Assembly: GCA_029266415.1 (NCBI GenBank)
Contig: JAQSWW010000010.1
Location: 1 to 59,137 of the forward strand
Source: Actinomycetospora sp.
GTDB taxonomy: Bacteria; Actinomycetota; Actinomycetes; Mycobacteriales; Pseudonocardiaceae
Direction: 5' to 3'
DNA length: 59,137 bases
Below the pieces are notes generated by a model, which was not told where the DNA came from, made no database searches, and saw nothing but the letters and a program-made list of their open reading frames with translations. Within the stretch, counting starts at the first letter, position 1, and the number at the start of each line of letters is the position of its first letter. This document shows positions 51,880 through 59,137 of the stretch, one piece after another. The translations under genes and the position numbers were made by a program.

Positions 51880-52980
51880 ATGGTGGCCGTGATCGTCCGT
51901 GCCCCCGCCCCGACGACGGACCCTCCGCCGGCCCCGCCGTCGGCGCCGGCGTCGGCGCTCGGGCCGCTCGGCACGGTGGCGGCGCCGACGCCCTGGTGGC
52001 CCGGGCGGGACGTCCCCGTCGACTCCCCCGCCGGCACGACGCTGCACGTCCGCGAGACGCCCGGGCCGGCCGGCGAGACCGCGGTGTACGTGCACGGGCT
52101 CGGCGGGTCGTCGAACAACTGGACCGAGCTCGCCGGCGCGCTCTCGGGGCGCTGCCGCGGCCTCGCGGTCGACCTGCCCGGCTTCGGGCGCACCCCGCCG
52201 CCCGCGACGGGCGACTACCGGCCCGCCGCGCACGCCGCCGTGGTCACCGCCTACCTCGACGACCTGCGCCGCCAGGGTTCCGGGCCCGTGCACCTGCTGG
52301 GCAACTCCCTCGGCGGCGCGGTGTCGCTCCTGGTCGCGGCCCGGCGCCCCGACCTCGTGCGCACGCTGACGCTCGTCAGCCCGGCGATGCCCGACCTGCG
52401 CCCCCTGCCCTCGCGGATCGGGGGCGGGCGCGCGGCGCTGGCCCTGCTGCCCCTGCTCGGCGGCCGGGCGCGCGCCGAGCAGGACGCCCGCAGCCCCCGC
52501 GAGCGCCTCGCCCGCACGATGGCGCTCTGCCACGCCGACCCCGAGCGGGTCGGTCCGCGCGCGCTCGCCATGGCCACCGAGGAGGCCGAGGAGCGCGCCC
52601 GCCTGGACTGGGCGCCCGACGCCATGAACCGCTCGTTCCTCGGGCTCCTGGGCACCTGGGTGGCGCCGCCGCCGCGCTCGCTGTGGGCGGCCGCCGCGCG
52701 GGTGGACGCGCCGACGCTGGTGGTGTGGGGCGAGCTCGACCGCCTCGTCGGCGTCCACCGCGCCGCGCGCACCGCCGCGACGCTGCCCGCCGGGCGCCTG
52801 CTGCGCCTGGAGGGCGTCGGCCACGTCGCCCAGATCGAGCGTCCGGAGACCGTCGCGCGCGCCGTGCTCGGCCTCCTCGACGCCGCCGCCGACGGGTCGT
52901 GGCCCGGGGCCGCGCGGGACGGGGTGTCACGGGGCGTGACTCGGTCGGTCCGATCGGCGTATGGGACAGTTCCCGGGTGA
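51880..52980 (+). CDS. alpha/beta hydrolase (lysophospholipase/esterase-like)
   Basis: 366 residues. Core: VYVHGLGGSSNNWTELAGAL (HG oxyanion strand), GLAVDLPGFGRTP, LLGNSLGGAVSLLVAARRPD (nucleophile serine in GNSLGG), VVWGELDRLVGVHRA (acid) and LEGVGHVAQIERPE (catalytic His). The long Pro-rich N-terminus (1-50) is an extension. ATG 51880; GTG 51889 is an alternative. DUF3152 overlaps its stop by 4 nt, implying one operon. Substrate unknown. Confidence 0.9.
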   Translation: MVAVIVRAPAPTTDPPPAPPSAPASALGPLGTVAAPTPWWPGRDVPVDSPAGTTLHVRETPGPAGETAVYVHGLGGSSNNWTELAGALSGRCRGLAVDLPGFGRTPPPATGDYRPAAHAAVVTAYLDDLRRQGSGPVHLLGNSLGGAVSLLVAARRPDLVRTLTLVSPAMPDLRPLPSRIGGGRAALALLPLLGGRARAEQDARSPRERLARTMALCHADPERVGPRALAMATEEAEERARLDWAPDAMNRSFLGLLGTWVAPPPRSLWAAAARVDAPTLVVWGELDRLVGVHRAARTAATLPAGRLLRLEGVGHVAQIERPETVARAVLGLLDAAADGSWPGAARDGVSRGVTRSVRSAYGTVPG

Positions 52981-54008
52981 CCCGCCCGGCCAGGCGCACC
53001 GCCGAGGGGGAGGACGCCACCGCCTCCCCGCCCGACGCGGCACTCCCGGGGCGGGCGCGCGGCGCCCGTGCCGAGACCGTCGAGGACCTCCCGCCCGACC
53101 TCCGCCCGCCCCGCGAGGCCCCGCGCCGCCGCGAGCCGGTGCCGGCCCGGCGGGGCCCGGCCGGGTCGGTGCTGCGGTCGTGGCGCACCTGGGTCATCCC
53201 CGCGCTGGTGGTGCTCACCGTCCTGGCCGTGATCGAGGCCGTCTCGCCCGAGGGCGACCCCGGGTCCGCGTCGCCGCTGCTCGCGCCGCCCGCCGCGGGC
53301 CCCCCGCCGGTGGTGGGCGAGGCCCCGCCGGGCGTCGGGCAGAACGTCGACATCCCCACCGCCGAGCTGCCCGCCGGCGGCGCCTTCCCGGCCACGGGCG
53401 CGGGCACGTGGCACGTCGTGCCGGGCACCACCGCGCAGGTCGGCACCGGGCGGGTGTGGACCTACATGGTCGAGGTCGAGGACGGCATCACGATCGCCGA
53501 GGGCGAGCAGGCCTTCGCCACCGCCGTCGACGCGACGCTGGCCGACCCGCGCAGCTGGGTCGGGTCCGGGCAGCTCGCCGTCCGGCGCATCGACACCGGC
53601 GTGCCCGACTTCCGCGTCAGCCTCACCGCGCAGACCACGGCGCGGGGGCAGTGCGGCTACGCGATCCGCTACGACGCCTCGTGCTGGAAGTCCGACATCG
53701 GGCGCGTGCTCATCAACGGGGCCCGCTGGGTGCGCGGCGCCGGCGCGTTCGACGGCCAGCTGGGGCTCTACCGCCAGTACGCGGTCAACCACGAGGTCGG
53801 GCACGTCTTCAACAACCCGCACGTGCCGTGCCCCGTGAACGGCGGGCTCGCGCCGGTGATGATGCAGCAGAGCTTCGGGACCGCGAACGACTACCTGGCC
53901 CAGCTCACCGAGGAGAACCCGCAGGGCACGCAGATCCCCCGCGACGGGAAGACGTGCGCCCCCAACGCCTGGCCCTACCCCCAGGGCGCGGTCCCGGCCT
54001 CGGGGTGA
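52977..54008 (+). CDS. DUF3152 membrane-anchored metalloprotease-like protein
   Basis: 343 residues. A disordered cytoplasmic start, one membrane helix (about 68-88, WVIPALVVLTVLAVIEAV), then an external domain with GTWHVVPGTTAQVGTGRVWT, ARGQCGYAIRYDASCWKSDI, and QYAVNHEVGHVFNNPHVPCP, an HExxH-like zinc site (HEVGH) followed by a third His, plus four cysteines likely forming disulphides. Mycobacterial Rv3207c is equivalent. GTG 52977 overlaps the hydrolase stop. Probably an envelope protease; substrate unknown. Confidence 0.9.
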   Translation: MTRPARRTAEGEDATASPPDAALPGRARGARAETVEDLPPDLRPPREAPRRREPVPARRGPAGSVLRSWRTWVIPALVVLTVLAVIEAVSPEGDPGSASPLLAPPAAGPPPVVGEAPPGVGQNVDIPTAELPAGGAFPATGAGTWHVVPGTTAQVGTGRVWTYMVEVEDGITIAEGEQAFATAVDATLADPRSWVGSGQLAVRRIDTGVPDFRVSLTAQTTARGQCGYAIRYDASCWKSDIGRVLINGARWVRGAGAFDGQLGLYRQYAVNHEVGHVFNNPHVPCPVNGGLAPVMMQQSFGTANDYLAQLTEENPQGTQIPRDGKTCAPNAWPYPQGAVPASG

Positions 54009-54088
54009 GGGAACACGGCGGGGCCCGTCGCGGTTGTAGCCGATGAGGACCCGAGCAACGAGCAGTCGATAGGGAGTTGAGGGCCGTC

Positions 54089-55264
54089 ATGGCATCCCTG
54101 CCGCCCCTGGTGGAGCCGGCCGCGGAGCTGACCAAGGACGAGGTCGCCCGCTACAGCCGTCACCTGATCATCCCCGACGTGGGGGTCGACGGGCAGAAGC
54201 GCCTGAAGAACGCGAAGGTGCTGGTCGTCGGGGCGGGCGGGCTCGGCAGCCCGGCGCTGCTGTACCTGGCCGCCGCGGGCGTGGGCACGCTCGGCATCGT
54301 CGACTTCGACGTCGTCGACGAGTCGAACCTGCAGCGCCAGGTCATCCACGGCCAGTCGGACATCGGCAAGCCGAAGGCGCACTCGGCGAAGGAGTCCGTC
54401 GCCGAGATCAACCCGCTCGTGACGGTGAACCTCCACGAGGTCCCCCTGGACTCGTCGAACGCGCTGGACATCTTCCGCGACTACGACCTGATCCTCGACG
54501 GCACCGACAACTTCGCCACCCGCTACCTCGTCAACGACGCGGCCGTGCTGCTGGGCAAGCCGTACGTGTGGGGCTCGATCTTCCGCTTCGAGGGCCAGGT
54601 CTCGGTGTTCTGGGAGGACGCACCGAACGGCCAGGGCCTCAACTACCGGCACCTCTACCCCGAGCCCCCGCCGCCGGGCATGGTCCCGTCGTGCGCCGAG
54701 GGCGGCGTGCTGGGCGTGCTCTGCGCGTCGATCGGCTCGATCATGGTCACCGAGGCGATCAAGCTCATCACCGGCATCGGCGACACCCTGCTCGGCCGTC
54801 TCAAGATCTACGACGCGCTGGACATGGAGTACCGCGAGGTGAAGATCCGGCGAGACCCGAACGCGGCCGAGATCACCGAGCTCATCGACTACGAGGCCTT
54901 CTGCGGCACCGTCTCCGACGACGCCCAGTCCGCCGCGGCGGGGCACACGATCACCGCGCCCGAGCTCAAGCAGAAGATCGACGCGGGCGACAAGTTCGAG
55001 CTCATCGACGTGCGCGAGCCCCACGAGTGGGAGATCGTGCGCATCCCCGGCGCCAAGCTGATCCCCAAGGACAAGATCCTGTCGGGCGAGGCCTTCGCCG
55101 AGATCCCCCAGGACCGGCAGACGATCCTGTACTGCAAGTCGGGCGTGCGCTCCGCCGAGGCGCTCTCCGCGCTGCAGAAGGCCGGTTTCTCCAACGCCGT
55201 GCACGTGGGCGGCGGTGTCACCGGCTGGGCGCAGCAGGTGGACACCTCGCTGCCGACGTACTGA
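54089..55264 (+). CDS. moeZ: adenylyltransferase/sulfurtransferase MoeZ
   Basis: 391 residues, the usual length. N-terminal ThiF/E1-like domain (1-275): VVGAGGLGSPALLYLAAAGV (ATP site), ESNLQRQVIHG, DGTDNFATRYLVND, CAEGGVLGVLCASIG; C-terminal rhodanese domain (about 290-391) with the persulfide cysteine in LYCKSGVRS. In mycobacteria MoeZ activates sulfur carrier proteins for cysteine, molybdopterin and related synthesis. ATG 54089 is preferred to TTG 54077. A cluster of long palindromes follows the stop. Confidence 0.96.
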   Translation: MASLPPLVEPAAELTKDEVARYSRHLIIPDVGVDGQKRLKNAKVLVVGAGGLGSPALLYLAAAGVGTLGIVDFDVVDESNLQRQVIHGQSDIGKPKAHSAKESVAEINPLVTVNLHEVPLDSSNALDIFRDYDLILDGTDNFATRYLVNDAAVLLGKPYVWGSIFRFEGQVSVFWEDAPNGQGLNYRHLYPEPPPPGMVPSCAEGGVLGVLCASIGSIMVTEAIKLITGIGDTLLGRLKIYDALDMEYREVKIRRDPNAAEITELIDYEAFCGTVSDDAQSAAAGHTITAPELKQKIDAGDKFELIDVREPHEWEIVRIPGAKLIPKDKILSGEAFAEIPQDRQTILYCKSGVRSAEALSALQKAGFSNAVHVGGGVTGWAQQVDTSLPTY

Positions 55265-55282
55265 CGCGCGCCCCCTCCGTAC

Positions 55283-55335
55283 GACACGAACGCGCCGTTC
55301 GCTGCGTCCAGGGCAGCGAACGGCGCGTTCGTGTC
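55283..55335. terminator. perfect 23-bp-arm palindrome after moeZ
   Basis: Perfect inverted repeat (55283-55305 and 55313-55335, arm starts GACACGAACGCGCCGTTC) with 7-nt loop, 18 nt behind moeZ. The longest perfect palindrome seen in the window. Likely bidirectional terminator between convergent genes. Confidence 0.8.
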
Positions 55336-55351
55336 ATCGGCGCGGGTGGAG

Positions 55352-55390
55352 GGTGGCGCGCCACCGGTGTTCCGACCACCGGTGTTCCGA
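55352..55390. repeat. short palindrome fused to a 15-bp tandem repeat
   Basis: GGTGGCGCGCCACC (55352-55365, self-complementary) overlaps two tandem copies of CCACCGGTGTTCCGA (55361-55375, 55376-55390). Followed by several copies of CGAAGGGC. The function is not known; it lies in the middle of the palindrome cluster. Confidence 0.8.
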
Positions 55391-55465
55391 GCGAAGGGCA
55401 CCACCGCTCGGACGAGCCGCCGAAGGGCGCCCGTCGCCGAGTGCCCGTGATCTCCGCTGAGTGAA

Positions 55466-55510
55466 CGAAGGGCACCTCCGGTCGACTGGTTCGACCGAAG
55501 GTGCCCTTCG
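55466..55510. terminator. 20-bp-arm hairpin ahead of the convergent symporter gene end
   Basis: Arms 55466-55485 and 55491-55510 (starting CGAAGGGCACCT) complementary at 19 of 20 positions around CTGGT, 23 nt from the stop of the leftward symporter gene. Probably its terminator. Confidence 0.75.
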
Positions 55511-55532
55511 CTCCGTTCGGGGTCGGGCAGCC

Positions 55533-56809
55533 TCAGGCGCTCGACCCCGTGCTCGCGCCCGCGCCCGCCGGGGTGCGGTCGGCCGGGCGGTCGGCGTCCT
55601 CGTCGGTCTCGTCGTCGCCCTCGTACTCCTGCTCGATGGCGTCGCGCACCAGCGACGGGTCGTCGAGCGCGGCCTGGAAGCGCTCGTCGTCGCGGTCGCC
55701 GTTCCAGCCCGAGACGACCATGACGGCGACGGTGTTGCCGATGACGTTGGTCAGCGCCCGGCCCTCGCTCATGATGCGGTCGATGCCGGCGATGATCGCG
55801 ATGCCGATGGCGATCGACTCCGTGGTGTAGAACTGGCCGCCGAACGCCTGTAGCGAGGCCGCGAGCGTCACCAGGCCCGCGCCAGAGACGCCCGCCGCGC
55901 CCTTCGAGGTCAGCAGCATCAGCGCCACGAGGCCGAGCTGCACGCCCCAGGGCAGGTCCTGCCCGCCGGCCTGGGCGATGAACAGCGCCGCCATCGTCAG
56001 GTAGATGCAGGTGCCGTCGAGGTTGAACGAGTACCCGGTGGGCAGCACCATGCTGACCGTCGAGCGCGACGCCCCGGCCGACTCGAGCTTGGCCAGCAGG
56101 CGCGGCAGCACCGTCTCCGACGAGGACGTGCCGACGATGATGAGGAGCTCGTCCTTGATCATCCGGATCAGCTTGAAGATGTTGAAGCCGGAGTACGCGC
56201 AGACCGCGCCGAGGACGACGACCACGAACAGCGCGCACGTGCCCCAGAACGTGACCATCAGCGCGGCCAGGTTGCCCAGGCTCTCGCCGCCGAGCGCGCC
56301 GACGGTGTAGGCGATCCCGCCGAACGCCGCGATGGGCGCGAGGAACATGATCAGCCGGATGATGCCGAAGATGACCTTGGCGATCAGGTCGATGGCGCCG
56401 ACCACGCGCTTGCGCAGCGCCGGCGCGAGCATCGACGTCGCCGCGGCCACGAGGATCGCCAGCACCAGCACCCGCAGGATCTCGTTCTCGACGAACGGGC
56501 CGACGAAGCTGTCGGGCAGCAGCGTGTTCGTGATGAACCCGATCGCGCCGCCCTCGCCGCCGCCGCTGGCCACGTCGGCCTGCGCCTCGGCGATCGTCTC
56601 GGGGTCGGGCGGGATGGGCGGGAAGCCCGCGCCCGGCTTGACGATGTTGACCACGATCAGCCCGAGCCCGAGGGCCAGCAGCGTCATCAGCAGGAAGTAC
56701 GCCAGCGCCCGTGCCGCGATCCCGCCCGCGGCGGCGAGGCTGCCGATCGAGGCGATGCCGACGATCACGGTCTCGGATCTGGTCGAGCGTCCGCTTCCTG
56801 CGTCGACAT
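55533..56809 (-). pseudogene. cation:dicarboxylate symporter (DctA/GltP family), N-terminus deleted
   Basis: From residue VIVGIASIGSLAAAGGIAAR to the end (codons 56768-55533) the protein is a normal DAACS transporter: TSSSETVLPRLL, GYSFNLDGTCIYLTM (sodium and substrate site) and VIGNTVAVMVVSGWNGD. The start with a proper GGAGGAG site is ATG 56809, which encodes MSTQEADARPDPRP then stops; the transporter frame resumes inside this segment without TM1 and most of TM2 (about 60 residues missing, frame shifted). It would not insert correctly if made from GTG 56768. Divergent from a two-component system that may have controlled it. Confidence 0.8.
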
Positions 56810-56926
56810 CGCTGTCTCCTCCCGGCGTGAGGGTGGCGTGGGTCTCATGCCGCGGGTGAGGCTAGGGCGCCGACCACGCGGTCGGCGACGCGAACGTGTC
56901 CGAGTTGGGGTTTTCTTGAGGTTGGG

Positions 56927-57603
<677 letters not shown>

Positions 57604-57628
<25 letters not shown>

Positions 57629-59137
57629 GACCCGACCGGCGGGGACACCGGCAGCGTCACCGTGAACACCGTCCCGCGGCCGTCGGGCCCGGCGCCCACC
57701 TCGAGGCGCCCGCCGCGGCGGTCCACGACGCGGCGGACGAGGGCGAGACCCAGGCCGCGCCGGTCGCTCCCGTCGCGGTCCTTCGTCGACCACCCGGGGG
57801 TGAACGCGGCGTCCGGGTCGGCGAGGCCCGGCCCGTCGTCGGCCACCCGCACGACGACGGCGCCATCGATCGCCCGGACGTCCAGCTCCACCGTCCCGCC
57901 GCGCCCGGCGTGCGCGCTCTCGAGCGCGGCGTCGAGGGCGTTGTCGAGCAGGTTGCCGACGACGGTGACGCGGTCGGTCGACGCCTGCTCGTCGCCGGCG
58001 TCGCCCGCGTCGAGCGCGGTGCGCGGCCCGATGCGCAGCGCCAGCCCCCGGTCGCGGGCGTCGGTGGCCTTGTCCAGCACGAGCGCGGCGAGGGCCGGGT
58101 CGGCGAGGCGTTCGCGCAGGTCGGAGTCGTCGTCGCCCAGCAGGTCGCGGGTCCAGCGCTGGGCGAGGTCGCGGGCGTCGTCCTGCGCGCCCAGCTCGAT
58201 CAGCGTCGACACCGCCTGCAGGTGGTTCGCGTGCTCGTGCGCGGCGAAGCGCAGCGCGCGGGCCACCGTGCGCGCGTCGTCGAGCTCGCGGGTCATGGCC
58301 TCCAGCTCGGTGCGGTCCCGCAGGGTCACGACCAGGTCGGGGGTCGGCGCGTCGGCCACCTCCGTCCGGTTGACCAGCAGCAGGCGCTCGCCCACGAGCA
58401 GCGTCTCGTCGGTGACGGGGGAGTCGTCGGCGAGGCGTTCGCGCAGGGCGGGGTCGACGCCGAGCTCGTCGAGGGTCGGCCCGGCCGCCCGGGACGGGTC
58501 GACGGGGGCGGGCAGGTCGAGCAGCCGCGCGGCCTCGGCGTTCATCACCACGACCCGACCGGTGCCGGCGTCGAGCACCAGCAGGCCCTCGCGCATCGCG
58601 GCCATGACGGCCTCGTGGTGGCGGTGCAGCGCGGTGATCTCGCGCGGTTCGAGGCCGAGGGTGTCGCGCTTGACCCGCCGCGCGGCGACCGCGGCGAGAC
58701 CGACGCCCAGGGCGATCGCCGCGGCCGCCGCCAGCGCGAGGATCGCGAGCTCGCGCGTGATCCGGTCGGCGACCTCCACGCGCAGCTGGCCCACGGCGAC
58801 CATGCCCACGACCGCCCCGCCCGGGTCACGCACCGGGACGATCGCGCGCACCGAGAGCCCGAGCGTGCCCGGGAACGTCTCCACCAGCGTCGCGCCGGCG
58901 GCCGCGGGGGCGAAGGTGCCCTGGTAGGTCTCGCCGATGCGCGAGGGCTCCGGGTGGCTCAGACGCGTGCCGGCGGGGTCCATGACGGTCACGAACGAGA
59001 CGCCCGTGCCGAGCCGTGCCGCCTCGGCCGCCGGCTGCACGCGCGCGACGTCCCGCGTCGCGACCGCTCCGGGCAGGCCGGGCGAGGACGCGAGGGCGAC
59101 GGCCACCGCGCGGACCTTGTCCGTCGCGTCCTGCTCG
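57604..59137 (-). CDS. CitA/DcuS-type sensor histidine kinase, N-terminus off the window edge
   Basis: Open at the right edge; 510 residues seen. An extracytoplasmic PAS-like (cache) ligand domain precedes RLGTGVSFVTVMDPAGTRLS, with the second membrane helix (about ELAILALAAAAAIALGVGLA). A cytoplasmic PAS domain, the phospho-acceptor helix LRFAAHEHANHLQAVSTLIE, and HATPase motifs VGNLLDNALDAAL, VADDGPGLAD and GLGLALVRRVVD follow. This is the citrate/C4-dicarboxylate sensing class. The nearby symporter supports dicarboxylate sensing. The partner regulator is OmpR-type. Confidence 0.9.

Overview
The window is about 59 kb of very GC-rich actinobacterial chromosome. Codons end almost always in G or C, GTG starts are common, and many neighbouring genes overlap by 4 nt (GTGA or ATGA). 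The gene content and order point to a mycothiol-making, mycolata-related actinomycete, most likely Pseudonocardia or another Pseudonocardiaceae. Diagnostic genes are mshB, the 7Fe ferredoxin with dapC, dapD/dapE, LOG-folP2-gpgS-tag-DUF3117, and O-methyltransferase-sigE-rseA-htrA-tatB. To these add mrp-DUF1003-MgtE_N, corA, and rhlE-ferritin-like-DUF3107-TetR-DUF3152-moeZ. As I remember them, these runs match the M. tuberculosis neighbourhoods Rv1170-Rv1239 and Rv3206-Rv3212. I saw no tRNA, rRNA, CRISPR array, prophage or intact insertion sequence.

Layout. 1-5.1 kb: the edge of an MFS transporter, a pterin dehydratase, a Nudix hydrolase, a Cys-rich mini-protein under a likely iron box, a large solute-binding lipoprotein, and the scar of a deleted oligopeptide ABC operon. 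5.2-10.2 kb: mshB and a membrane partner, ferredoxin, dapC and an MFS exporter. 10.2-15.3 kb: a NarL-type two-component pair and a KhtU/KhtT-like K+/H+ antiporter pair. 15.3-25.1 kb: dapD/dapE, wrbA, two LOG genes, folP2, gpgS, a DivIVA-like protein, SRPBCC, tag, DUF3117 and pepA. 25-30.5 kb: the sigE envelope-stress block, tatB and a class III cyclase. 30.4-33.6 kb: a MarR/dioxygenase pair around a double operator, and rsgA with an in-frame triplication. 33.6-36.8 kb: mrp, DUF1003 and MgtE_N. 36.9-42 kb: a C-C lyase, acyl-CoA dehydrogenase and MaoC set resembling the lower ethylmalonyl-CoA pathway, interrupted by a stress protein, a RelE relic and corA. 42-46.6 kb: Nudix, a PH-domain protein, a PHP phosphoesterase, a Fe-S PD-(D/E)XK nuclease and a hydrolase. 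46.6-55.3 kb: the rhlE to moeZ block. 55.3-59.1 kb: a palindrome cluster, a broken dicarboxylate symporter and a divergent two-component pair.

The most unusual feature is a set of internal deletions in otherwise recognisable metabolic genes. The opp/dpp operon is fused end to end, the CitE-like lyase has lost about 60 residues in frame, and the dicarboxylate symporter has lost its first helices. They may reflect real gene decay or assembly errors, and reads across the joints would decide. Other notable signals are two genes that seem to need CTG start codons, long perfect intergenic palindromes at gene ends, and two short upstream ORFs placed like leader peptides.
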